This document shows positions 24,806 through 32,653 of a DNA stretch of 64,000 nucleotides, piece after piece; the stretch's first letter is position 1, and the number at the start of each line of letters is the position of its first letter. The position numbers and the translations under genes were made by a program. Origin of the DNA: SZUA-309 sp050185825 (lineage in GTDB: Bacteria; Pseudomonadota; Gammaproteobacteria; Pseudomonadales; Azotimanducaceae); contig JBFWZA010000021.1 in assembly GCA_050185825.1 (NCBI GenBank), forward strand, positions 1-64,000, in the 5' to 3' direction. Below the pieces are notes generated by a model that did no database searches, was not told the origin of the DNA, and worked only from the letters and a program-made list of their open reading frames with translations.

Positions 24806-25947
24806 AGCGCTGCCTCGGCTTCGCCACCCTGATACCGGTTGCGGTCGTGGCCGTCGTCGCGGCCGGTTCGGAAGTGCTCATCGCAGGAACGCCGGCCGAA
24901 GGAATTCCATACGTGAACACGCTGACGGAGGAGGCGCGATTGCCGGCGCTCGAGGCTGCGCATCCGGAGATCAACTTCGGGGCGCTCAGCCGCCCCCTGC
25001 TCGCGGACGGTGTGCCCGGGAATGCGGCGGCAGCCGGTCGGGCGCTGTGGCGAGCTGCGGTCACGGCGGTACAGGACGGCAGTTTCGATGACCGGCCGCT
25101 CTACTGGGCGAGGCTCGCCGTCCGTGCGGCGATGCGGAGCGATCCGGCGGTCGATCCGGCGCCCTTCGAGTGGTGGAGCCGGGGTCTGGGCGATGTGAAT
25201 TTCGATCCCGACCTGCCTTACCGGGTGCTGATCACCGGCTTCGATCCGTTCGGTCTGGATGCGCAGCCGGATCAGAGCAACCCCTCCGGTCTCGCGGTGC
25301 TCGCGCTCCACGGCCGGATTCTGGAAACGGCGCGCGGCCCCGCGCAGGTCCAGGGCGTGCTGGTCCCGGTGCGGTTCGCCGATTTCGATCTCGGTCTCAT
25401 CGAGTCTTTCCTGGCGCCCCGGCTCGCCGACGATCCGCCGCACCTGATCATGACCATCAGCATGGGGCGGGATGCGTTCGATCTGGAACGCTTCCCCGGA
25501 CGCCGCCGCTCTGCTGCCGTGCCCGACAACCTCGACGTGCTCAGCGGAGCGAACGAGGGCAACCCGCTCGTTCCGCTGCTTGCCGGCGAAGCGCTGGCGG
25601 GACCCGAGTTTCTGCAGTTCGGCCTGCCCGCCGCCGCGATGACGGTGGTCGACCAGCCGTTTGCGGTACGCGACAACCGCACCGTGCGGACGCTGGAACG
25701 GGGCGAGCTTGCGGCTGGATCATTGACGGAGCTTGCCGGCATGACCGCGGTTGCCGGGTCCGGCGGTGGATACCTCTCCAACGAGATCGCCTACCGCACG
25801 CTGCTCCTGAACCAGCGCTCGGGCACCGCCGTACCCATGGGGCACCTGCACACGCCACGCCTGTCCGGATACGACGCCCAGCTCGAGCGGCAGATGGTGG
25901 ATCAGATCCGGCGGCTGATCGTCGCGGCTGTCGGGGCGCTGCCGTAG
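24802..25947 (+). CDS. C15 pyroglutamyl-peptidase-like protein with Ser in place of catalytic Cys
   Basis: Encodes 381 residues from a TTG overlapping the previous stop, with GGAG seven bases upstream. A hydrophobic N terminus (LGFATLIPVAVVAVVAAGS) suggests export. A 130-residue extra region precedes the core RVLITGFDPFGLDAQPDQSN, which matches the C15 pyrrolidone-carboxyl peptidase start. Counterparts of the catalytic Glu (Glu229 in DAFDLERFPG) and His (His350 in MGHLHTP) are present. The nucleophile motif, normally YVC, reads GGYLSNE with Ser326. The protein may use Ser, have another chemistry, or be inactive. Confidence 0.7.
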   Translation: MKRCLGFATLIPVAVVAVVAAGSEVLIAGTPAEGIPYVNTLTEEARLPALEAAHPEINFGALSRPLLADGVPGNAAAAGRALWRAAVTAVQDGSFDDRPLYWARLAVRAAMRSDPAVDPAPFEWWSRGLGDVNFDPDLPYRVLITGFDPFGLDAQPDQSNPSGLAVLALHGRILETARGPAQVQGVLVPVRFADFDLGLIESFLAPRLADDPPHLIMTISMGRDAFDLERFPGRRRSAAVPDNLDVLSGANEGNPLVPLLAGEALAGPEFLQFGLPAAAMTVVDQPFAVRDNRTVRTLERGELAAGSLTELAGMTAVAGSGGGYLSNEIAYRTLLLNQRSGTAVPMGHLHTPRLSGYDAQLERQMVDQIRRLIVAAVGALP

Positions 25948-26033
25948 ACCGTAGTCCGGCCTCCGGCGTCACTCGATTTCGAACCTGCCGGGACAGTGTG
26001 TAACATGTGCCGCAGTTCATGCAGGAGGCAGCA

Positions 26034-26624
26034 ATGAAATCACGGAAACCCCTTCTCTGGCTGGCGCTGTTCGGTGCGCTCTTCGCTGCCGAGGCCGCGC
26101 TCGCGGACGGCTACGACGATGCGCTCAAGGTGTTCCAGGGCGCCGGGGAAAGCGGCAAGTTCTTCGACTCGTCCTACGGCTACGCGCTCTTCCCCACCAT
26201 CGGCAAGGGCGGTATCGGTATCGGCGGCGCCGGCGGCAAGGGCCGCGTCTACGTGGGTGGCGCCCACGTCGGCAACACGTCCATGGCGCAGGTGACCGTC
26301 GGTCTGCAGTTCGGTGGTCAGGCCTACAGCATGATCATCTTCTTCGAGGATGAGCGCGCCTTCCGCGAGTTCTCGTCCGGCAATTTCGAGTTCGGCGCGC
26401 AGGCCACCGCGGTGGCGATCACCGCCGGGGCATCTGCCGGCGCTTCCACGGCAGGCGGTGGCTCGGCCGGCGCCTCGGGTGGTCAGCACGACGCCGCCAC
26501 GGCCGGTGGCTACTCCAAGGGCCTCGCCGTGTTCACCGTCGCCAAGGGCGGGCTGATGTACGAGGCGAGCCTGGGTGGCGCCAAGTTCAACTACACACCC
26601 GTGGACGCGGAAAAAACGGAGTAG
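26034..26624 (+). CDS. SYLF-domain (Ysc84-like) lipid-binding exported protein
   Basis: Encodes 196 residues. The start is fixed by AGGAGG five bases before the ATG at 26034. A signal peptide (LLWLALFGALFAAEAALA) precedes the SYLF core: ALKVFQGAGESGKFFDSSYGYALFPTIGKGGIGIGGA, then VTVGLQFGGQAYSMIIFFED. A low-complexity Gly/Ala/Ser stretch occupies about residues 130-165. SYLF domains bind phosphoinositides or other lipids in eukaryotes; bacterial exported members have no settled role. The gene stands alone and converges on the SDR gene. Confidence 0.88.
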   Translation: MKSRKPLLWLALFGALFAAEAALADGYDDALKVFQGAGESGKFFDSSYGYALFPTIGKGGIGIGGAGGKGRVYVGGAHVGNTSMAQVTVGLQFGGQAYSMIIFFEDERAFREFSSGNFEFGAQATAVAITAGASAGASTAGGGSAGASGGQHDAATAGGYSKGLAVFTVAKGGLMYEASLGGAKFNYTPVDAEKTE

Positions 26625-26632
26625 CGCGTCAC

Positions 26633-27388
26633 TCAGGGCGCCAGCGAACGCGCCTGCGCGATGTAACCCCGGTTCCAGGTCGGGCTGATCACCAGCTCGT
26701 TGATGCACACGTGCGCCGGCAGCTCGGCCACGAACCGGATCACGTCGCCGCAGTCCTCCGACTGGACCATCTTCGCCTTGTCCTCGTCGGAAACCGGGAC
26801 CGGGCGATTGTCCAGAATGGGAGTCGCAACCTCGCCGGGGCAGATGGCGCAGGCGCGGATGCCGTGGATGCCGTGCTCCATGTTGAGGCTCTCGTTCATG
26901 GCGTTCATGGCATGCTTCGCGGCCGTGTATCCAGGGCCGGTCACCACGCTCACGTAGCGTCCTGCCCACGACGAGATGTTGATGACGAGACCGTCACCCT
27001 GTTCGATCATGGCAGGCAGCACCGCCTTCGTGCAGTAGAAGGCGCCGTCGAGATCGATCCGGATCACCCGCTCCCAGTCCTCGAGGGAGACGTTGTGCCA
27101 GTTGCGGGCCTTGACGTTGATGCCGGCGCTGTTGACGAGCACGTCTACACGCTTGTGACGTTCCAGGATCCGTCCGGCAACCTCGAACACGGCCTCTCTG
27201 TCCGAAACGTCCAGCACTTCCACGCTGGCCGCCGCGCCGATGGTCTGTGCAATCTCCTCGAGCGGCGCCGCCCGTCGTCCCGAGAGCACGACGTGCATGC
27301 CGGCGTCCGCCAGCGACTTTGCGCCGGCAGCTCCGATGCCCGTCCCCGCGCCCGTGATCCATGCAACCTTTCCTTTCAGCGATCTCAT
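26633..27388 (-). CDS. short-chain dehydrogenase/reductase (SDR)
   Basis: Encodes 251 residues of classical SDR. The cofactor motif is TGAGTGIGAAG, followed by NSAGINVK (NAG region), catalytic Ser in INISSWAGRY, and YTAAK (Tyr and Lys). An acidic residue is absent and SGRRAAP follows the second strand, so NADP(H) is likely. The ATG at 27388 has GAGGAG in front. The gene diverges from the sulfotransferase; a 13-bp palindrome lies between. Substrate unknown, an alcohol/ketone pair. Confidence 0.88.
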   Translation of the reverse strand: MRSLKGKVAWITGAGTGIGAAGAKSLADAGMHVVLSGRRAAPLEEIAQTIGAAASVEVLDVSDREAVFEVAGRILERHKRVDVLVNSAGINVKARNWHNVSLEDWERVIRIDLDGAFYCTKAVLPAMIEQGDGLVINISSWAGRYVSVVTGPGYTAAKHAMNAMNESLNMEHGIHGIRACAICPGEVATPILDNRPVPVSDEDKAKMVQSEDCGDVIRFVAELPAHVCINELVISPTWNRGYIAQARSLAP

Positions 27389-27436
27389 CGACGACTCCTC
27401 TCGGTCAGCGCCAGGCTCGGTCTCTCGCAAACCAGC

Positions 27437-27449
27437 GAGTGTAGCACTC
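27437..27449. promoter_or_regulatory. 13-bp palindrome between SDR and sulfotransferase genes
   Basis: GAGTG-TAG-CACTC is a perfect inverted repeat in a 129-bp divergent intergenic region. It lies 22 bp upstream of a -10-like TATAGT (27471-27476) for the sulfotransferase. An operator is possible; no regulator is adjacent. Confidence 0.25.
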
Positions 27450-27517
27450 ACGCAGCATCCGGCGGTTGGGTATAGTCCGTCCCTTCACCCGCCGGGCAAC
27501 ATGAGATCAGGAGCACC

Positions 27518-28408
27518 ATGACCACGACGACCCGAAAGACACGCCCCACCACCATGGAGGACATGCGCGCGCGTCAGGCGAAGATGCTCACCAGGGAAGA
27601 GATCGCCGCGGGCATGGCGCTGAAGCTCCGTCCAACGGACGTGGTCATCACGCCGTTCGCCAAGTGCGGCACGACCTGGATGCAGCAGATCGTTCACACG
27701 CTGCGCACCCGGGGAGACATGGACTTCGACGACATCTCCCGCGTGATTCCCTGGATCGAGACCAGCACGGCACTCGGCATCGATCTCAATGCGGAGCAGC
27801 GTGCCGAGCCGCGAGCCTTCAAGAGTCACCTGGGCTGGGATGTGATCCCCAAGGGCGGCCGCTACATCAACGTGGTCCGCGATCCGGCCGATGCGCTCGT
27901 GTCCATGTACAAGTTCAACGAGGGCTGGTTCCTCGAGCCCGGCAGCGTCTCCCTGGACGAGTTCGCGCTGACCGGGTTCATCGAGCAGCGAGGCTACTAC
28001 AAGCACCTGAAATCCTGGTGGCCACGCAGAAACGATCCGGACGTGCTGTTCCTCGCCTACGAGCACATGCGCCGGGACACCCGCAAGACCATACGCCGGG
28101 TCGCGGCGTTCATCGGCGTGCCGCTGGACGGCGCGCTGCTCGATCTCACCGAGGAGCACGCGTCCATGGCCTTCATGCTGGCACACAAGGATCGGTTCGA
28201 TGATTACCTCATGCGCAAGCTCTCCGAGGAGCGGATGGACCTCCCCGAAGGCAGCGACAGCGCCAAGGTCCGGGAAGGCACATCCGGCGGCGGTGCGGTG
28301 CTGAGCCCGAAAGTGCGTGCGGAGCTCGACCGGCTCTGGGCCGAAGAAATCACCGCCGAGCTCGACTTTCCGGACTATGCGTCGCTGATCGCCACCCTGG
28401 AGGACTGA
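27518..28408 (+). CDS. sulfotransferase domain protein
   Basis: Encodes 296 residues. The PAPS-binding loop is TPFAKCGTTWMQQIVHTL (5'-phosphosulfate site) and the 3'-phosphate site is VRDPADALVSMY. An acidic or histidine base is likely in FKSHLGW (SHL), matching the family active-site His. The C-terminal REGTSGG fits the RxGxxGxW region, though its last residue is Ala rather than Trp. The enzyme would transfer sulfate to a small hydroxyl or amine acceptor. It is cytosolic, transcribed alone, and the acceptor is unknown. Confidence 0.88.
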   Translation: MTTTTRKTRPTTMEDMRARQAKMLTREEIAAGMALKLRPTDVVITPFAKCGTTWMQQIVHTLRTRGDMDFDDISRVIPWIETSTALGIDLNAEQRAEPRAFKSHLGWDVIPKGGRYINVVRDPADALVSMYKFNEGWFLEPGSVSLDEFALTGFIEQRGYYKHLKSWWPRRNDPDVLFLAYEHMRRDTRKTIRRVAAFIGVPLDGALLDLTEEHASMAFMLAHKDRFDDYLMRKLSEERMDLPEGSDSAKVREGTSGGGAVLSPKVRAELDRLWAEEITAELDFPDYASLIATLED

Positions 28409-28439
28409 TTACGGGCACCTGCCGCTCAGGTGGAGAGTC

Positions 28440-29174
28440 TCAGCGCAGCGTTTCCGCGATCCGCGCGGCCGTCTGCTCCATGCTGGTGAGCACGATGCCG
28501 GACTTGTTGAGGTCGTAGGCGGTCAGGTTCACCGCGCGGATCAGGTAGCGGGCCGCGATGCCGTCCGCGTCCACCGTTCCGACGGCAGGGGTATCCACAT
28601 CGATGATGTTGATGCAGCAGTTGTCCTGCTCGATGGACATGCGGCCCTGCCAGGCAAGCCCCATGACGTGATTGAAGATCATGCGGTTGACCGCACCGTG
28701 CAGCACCAGCAGCAGCGTGCGCCAGCTCCGGTCGGCGATGACGGCGTCGAAAGCCGGCGTCACCCGGGCGGCAAAGTCCACGAAGCGCTCGCCGCCGAGG
28801 AAGGTGGCCTCCGGGTGATCCGCGGCCGCCCAGGGATTGGCCACGTGCTCGAGCCACTGGCCGACATCCGCCACCGGCTGCTCACGGCCGCCGCCGCGGA
28901 TCTCCTCCAGGGCCGCCACTTCCTCCAGCTCCGGTTGTCGCCGGTCGGCGAGAATGATGCGTGCGGTCTCCCGTGTGCGCGGCAGCCCGGAGCAGATCGC
29001 CCGGTCGAAGTCGATGCTGGCCAGCACGGCGGCCTGCTTGCGGGCCTGAACACGCCCGATTGCGGTGAGCCCGACCTGTCGAGGGTCGTCGGTCACGGTG
29101 CCGTCGTCCGCCACGTAGGCGGCCTCGGCGTGGCGCAGGAGAAAAATGCGTCGTCTGTCTGGCCGTTCGAACAT
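28440..29174 (-). CDS. histidine phosphatase family protein
   Basis: Encodes 244 residues of the phosphoglycerate-mutase-like superfamily. IFLLRHAEA holds the phosphorylated His (RHG variant RHA), CSGLPRTRETA the arginine pocket, GERFVDFAARV, and LLVLHGAVNR the second catalytic His. It removes or transfers phosphoryl groups from an unidentified small substrate. GAGGAA precedes its ATG. It is the second gene of a minus-strand pair with the unrecognised protein at 29199-30011, with 24 bp between. Confidence 0.88.
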   Translation of the reverse strand: MFERPDRRRIFLLRHAEAAYVADDGTVTDDPRQVGLTAIGRVQARKQAAVLASIDFDRAICSGLPRTRETARIILADRRQPELEEVAALEEIRGGGREQPVADVGQWLEHVANPWAAADHPEATFLGGERFVDFAARVTPAFDAVIADRSWRTLLLVLHGAVNRMIFNHVMGLAWQGRMSIEQDNCCINIIDVDTPAVGTVDADGIAARYLIRAVNLTAYDLNKSGIVLTSMEQTAARIAETLR

Positions 29175-29198
29175 GGTTGGTTCCCGTTCCTCAGTTTT

Positions 29199-30011
29199 TT
29201 AGTGCAGCGGTGCGTTGTCGCGGCCGTCGTCGAGAAACGGACGCATGGCTTCGACGTGCTGGTAGGCGGCGTAGACCCGGAGCATCCACGCCCGTGCATC
29301 CTCGTCCTCCGTGTCGATGGTGTTGCGGGCATAGACCGTGTTGGTTTCGTAGGTCAGCCCGTCCGCCTCGGCATAACCGAGACTCAGGCCGGCGCGCTCG
29401 CTCAGCAGCGGCCAGGCCACGTCGTTGCCGATGGTGTCCTCGCGGCAGGTCCGCACCACGTGCTCGGCGCCGCGGCGCGAGAAGCCGCGCGCCGCCATCA
29501 TCAGATCCCAGCGCCGGCCGGTCATGAGGGCGTAGATCCGGTTGACCACGACCTCGGTCGCGCGCAGCCGTTCCGGTATGACGTTGAACGCTGCGGGCGA
29601 GCGGCCGACGACAAGGCAGTCCCAGCAACCCACCAGCGCCAGAACGCGGTCGAGCTCGTCCGGCTTCCGCTCCACCCAGCGGAGAATGTGATCGGGATCG
29701 GCGTAGAACAGGCGGTCGAGACCGCTGTGACCCAGGCCCATGGCCAGGGACCGGCGGCGGTGGGCGCCGATGTGGTCCCAGGCCGGCGTCGACTCGGCGG
29801 TCGGCACGGACTTCTCTTCCAGAAACGCCCGCCACTCGGGATGCGTGTCCGAGGTGACGTGCATGGCGATCTGCTCGAAGCGTCGGCAAAGCGCGGGCCA
29901 CAGGTGCTGCGCCTTGTCCAGCAGCTCCGCGGGAGGATCGCAGAGTGCGGTCACCAGGCACAGGCCGCCTGCGGGACGTGCGGCTTTCGGCAACGTCTGA
30001 TCGATCAGCAT
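29199..30011 (-). CDS. unrecognised protein, possibly glycosyltransferase-like
   Basis: Encodes 270 residues that I cannot place with confidence. It has no signal peptide or membrane segment. GGLCLVTALCDPP resembles a nucleotide-binding first strand, and RLFYADPDHILRWVER contains a DPD triad that could be the metal-binding DxD of a GT-A transferase. CREDTIGNDVAWPLLSERAGL resembles the later EDxxW region of such enzymes. The ATG at 30011 is chosen because the upstream frame runs into the SoxC-like gene on the other strand. It is cotranscribed with a histidine phosphatase, so a transferase/phosphatase pair is possible; this is inference. Confidence 0.6.
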   Translation of the reverse strand: MLIDQTLPKAARPAGGLCLVTALCDPPAELLDKAQHLWPALCRRFEQIAMHVTSDTHPEWRAFLEEKSVPTAESTPAWDHIGAHRRRSLAMGLGHSGLDRLFYADPDHILRWVERKPDELDRVLALVGCWDCLVVGRSPAAFNVIPERLRATEVVVNRIYALMTGRRWDLMMAARGFSRRGAEHVVRTCREDTIGNDVAWPLLSERAGLSLGYAEADGLTYETNTVYARNTIDTEDEDARAWMLRVYAAYQHVEAMRPFLDDGRDNAPLH

Positions 30012-30090
30012 GAGCCCATGTTGGTGTGCCCGGCGGCGCTTGTCACCCCGTCCGTCCGGCAGGCAAGATCGGGGCTCGAGGGAGATATCG

Positions 30091-31377
30091 ATGAGCAATA
30101 CGGACTCCGACCTGCTGCCGGTGGCAGGCAATGGGCTGCTGCACCGGCGGCTGTTTCTGAAGACGGGGCTCGCCGCCGGCGCCTCGCTGCTCGCCGCGGG
30201 GATCGGCCACGCGGCGGAGGAAAGCCCCGGGCGTGAAGGTCCCGGGCGGGAGCCGTGGATGCGCATGCCTGGCGCGGGGATGAGCCCTGCCGGCGCGCCG
30301 TCGGAGCACGAGCGTTCCCTCGAGCGGGCGCCGATCGGCTCACAGCCGGGAACGGCGGGCACCGGTGTGTCCCGTACGCCGCTTGCCCACCTGGACGGCA
30401 TCATCACGCCGAGCCGGCTGCATTTCGAGCGTCATCACGCCGGTATTCCCGACATCGACCCCGACCGGCACCGGCTCTACCTCCACGGCCTGGTGGAGCG
30501 GCCGCTGTCCTTCGACGTCGAGGCCTTGAGCCGTTACCCCCACGTGTCGCGGATTCAGTTTCTCGAGTGCTCCGGCAACAGCGCCGCGCTGACGACCCCC
30601 CAGCCGGTGGCCGAGACCTGTGCGGCCATCCACGGCCTCGTTTCCGCGAGCGAGTGGGGCGGCGTGCCGCTCGCCGTGCTGCTCGAGGAGGCCGGTGTAA
30701 AGCCCGAGGGCAGGTGGCTGGTGGCAGATGGTGCGGATGCCGCGGTCATGGCGCGCAGCATCCCCATGAGCAAGGTGATGGATGACGCCATCGTCGCGCT
30801 CTATCAGAACGGAGAGCGGCTGCGTCCTGCCAACGGTTACCCGATGCGCCTGTTTCTGCCGGGCTGGGAAGGGAACGCCAGCGTCAAATGGCTGCGTTCC
30901 CTGAAGGTCACCGACCAGCCGGCGATGGCCAGAGACGAGACGGCCAAGTACTCGGATCTCAGGGACGATGGTGTGGCGGAGCTGTTCACCTTTCCCATGG
31001 GGGTGAAGTCCGTCATCACCAGCCCGTCGCCGGGCCTCACGCTGCAGGGGCCGGGCATCTACCAGATCAGCGGCATCGCCTGGTCCGGGCAGGGGAGGAT
31101 TCGACGGGTGGAGGTGTCGGCGGACGGTGGGGTGACCTGGGCTGAGGCCGCCCTGGACGAGCACGTGCTGCCCAAGTGCCTCACCCGGTTCCGGACCGCG
31201 TGGCGCTGGAACGGCGGCAGCGCCGTGCTCATGAGTCGCGCGGAGGACGAGACCGGCGCCGTTCAGCCGACCCGGGCGGCTGCGCTTCATGGCCGGAAGA
31301 ACGCCTTCTATCACTTCAACGGCATTCAGGCCTGGCGGGTCGACGAGACGGGAGCATCCAGCAATGTCTACGCGTGA
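30091..31377 (+). CDS. sulfite dehydrogenase SoxC-like molybdopterin subunit
   Basis: Encodes 428 residues. A twin-arginine-like leader (HRRLFLKTGLAAGASLLAAG) predicts export of the folded Mo protein. The body is the sulfite-oxidase fold: DGIITPSRLHFERHHAGIPDIDP, the Mo-binding cysteine Cys160 in FLECSGNS, EWGGVPLAVLLEEAGVKP, and a dimer domain with IYQISGIAWSGQGRI. SoxC oxidises sulfite or sulfane in the periplasm with a SoxD cytochrome, encoded next with a 14-bp overlap. The ATG at 30091 has GAGGGAG six bases upstream. No other sox genes are in the window. Confidence 0.88.
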   Translation: MSNTDSDLLPVAGNGLLHRRLFLKTGLAAGASLLAAGIGHAAEESPGREGPGREPWMRMPGAGMSPAGAPSEHERSLERAPIGSQPGTAGTGVSRTPLAHLDGIITPSRLHFERHHAGIPDIDPDRHRLYLHGLVERPLSFDVEALSRYPHVSRIQFLECSGNSAALTTPQPVAETCAAIHGLVSASEWGGVPLAVLLEEAGVKPEGRWLVADGADAAVMARSIPMSKVMDDAIVALYQNGERLRPANGYPMRLFLPGWEGNASVKWLRSLKVTDQPAMARDETAKYSDLRDDGVAELFTFPMGVKSVITSPSPGLTLQGPGIYQISGIAWSGQGRIRRVEVSADGGVTWAEAALDEHVLPKCLTRFRTAWRWNGGSAVLMSRAEDETGAVQPTRAAALHGRKNAFYHFNGIQAWRVDETGASSNVYA

Positions 31378-31894
31378 GCGAATCGCCGCCGGTGTCCTCG
31401 TCTGCCTGCTGCCCGTCGCCGGTCTGGCGGCACAAGGCCCGGCGCTCGGCGAGCCGGTCCCGCCGGAAGTGGTGCGGTCCATCGACTTCACCGTGCTGCC
31501 GGACGGCACCGGGCTGCCACGGGGAGAGGGCGACGCCGCGGCCGGCCTGGTCGTCTACCAGAGCGAGTGCGGTATCTGCCACGGCGATGGCGGCCAGGGT
31601 GGTCCGAACGACCGGCTGGTGGGAGGACGCGGCAGCCTCGCCGCCCCGCAACCGGTGAAGACCGTGGGCAGCTTCTGGCCCTATGCCACGACGCTGTTCG
31701 ACTACGTGCGCCGGACCATGCCGATCCACGCCCCGGGCACCCTGACCTCGGACCAGATCTACGCCGTCACCGCCTACCTGCTCTTCGCGAACGGCATCAT
31801 CGACGAGGATGCGGTGATGAACGCCCGCACGCTGCCGAAGGTGCGGATGCCGAATCGGGACGGGTTCGTGTGGGCGCTGCCGGAAGCGGAGTGA
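31364..31894 (+). CDS. SoxD-like monoheme cytochrome c
   Basis: Encodes 176 residues. A signal peptide (IAAGVLVCLLPVAGLAA) precedes one heme site, CGICHG (Cys69, Cys72, His73), and a distal Met in RRTMPIHAPGTLTSDQIYAVTAYLL. One heme and this length match the short cytochromes paired with SoxC/SorA enzymes rather than the diheme SoxD of Paracoccus. It should carry electrons from the sulfite enzyme to the respiratory chain. It overlaps the SoxC-like gene by 14 bp. Confidence 0.88.
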   Translation: MSTRERIAAGVLVCLLPVAGLAAQGPALGEPVPPEVVRSIDFTVLPDGTGLPRGEGDAAAGLVVYQSECGICHGDGGQGGPNDRLVGGRGSLAAPQPVKTVGSFWPYATTLFDYVRRTMPIHAPGTLTSDQIYAVTAYLLFANGIIDEDAVMNARTLPKVRMPNRDGFVWALPEAE

Positions 31895-31906
31895 CCCTGC
31901 CGTTCG

Positions 31907-32647
31907 TCAGGTACCCCAGACGGCCGCGGCGAGCAGCAGCGTCAGCCCGCCGAGGAAGGCGAGCAGGTGCACCAGGTTCGCCCGCAGATTCTCATGCCGG
32001 CTGACCTCCGGAACCAGGTCCGAGGCGCCGATGTACAGGAAATTGCCGGCGGCGAAGGGGATCAGCCAGGTGACGTCCACCTTGGCCGACGCGGCATAGG
32101 CAACCAGACCGCCGACCAGAAAAGTGAGTCCGGAGAGCACGTTGTAGAGCAGCGCCCGGCGCTTCGGCCAGCCGCCGTGCACGAGCACGGCGAAATCACC
32201 GAGTTCCTGCGGAACCTCGTGGGCAGCCGCGGCCAGCCAGGCAAGCATCCCGAGCCGGATGTCGATGAGAAACGTACCGGCGATGGCGAGCCCGCCCAGG
32301 AAGTTGTGGAGACCGTCGCCGATCAGAATCAGATAGGTCAGCGGCTGTCGGCAGTCCGTTCGTGCTCGGTGACAGTGGTGCCAGTGCAGGACCTGCTCGA
32401 GCGCGAAGAACACGCTGAAACCGGCGGCCACCAGGCAGCCGGCGGTGAGCGGCGTCATGCCCGTGCCCAGAGCGGCGGGAATCATGTGGAAGAAGGCGCC
32501 ACCGATCAGCGATCCCGCGGCGAAGGCAACCAGCGGCAGGATCAGCCGGGCAAGCGTCTCCTCGCTGAGCACGAGAGTCAGGCTGCCCACCATGGCGATG
32601 GCGCTCATCAGCACGCCGCCGGTGATGATCCAGGCGAGCGGCTCCAT
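31907..32647 (-). CDS. ZIP-family metal transporter
   Basis: Encodes 246 residues and about 7-8 membrane helices. The metal path motifs are LIGDGLHNFLGGLAI (HNxxxG, helix 4) and AAAHEVPQELGDFAVL (HExPxE, helix 5). A short His-rich segment (HWHHCHRARTDC) lies in the loop before them, as usual in ZIP proteins. It should import Zn, Fe or another divalent cation. Its 3' side faces the SoxD-like gene; upstream lies the large lipoprotein on the same strand, with only 6 bp between, so cotranscription is likely. Confidence 0.88.
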   Translation of the reverse strand: MEPLAWIITGGVLMSAIAMVGSLTLVLSEETLARLILPLVAFAAGSLIGGAFFHMIPAALGTGMTPLTAGCLVAAGFSVFFALEQVLHWHHCHRARTDCRQPLTYLILIGDGLHNFLGGLAIAGTFLIDIRLGMLAWLAAAAHEVPQELGDFAVLVHGGWPKRRALLYNVLSGLTFLVGGLVAYAASAKVDVTWLIPFAAGNFLYIGASDLVPEVSRHENLRANLVHLLAFLGGLTLLLAAAVWGT

Positions 32648-32653
32648 CGCGCG

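Noticed and set aside
24802..25947. Ordinary pyroglutamyl peptidase (pcp)
   Set aside because: The nucleophilic Cys is missing and there is an exported N-terminal extension, so the standard name would mislead.
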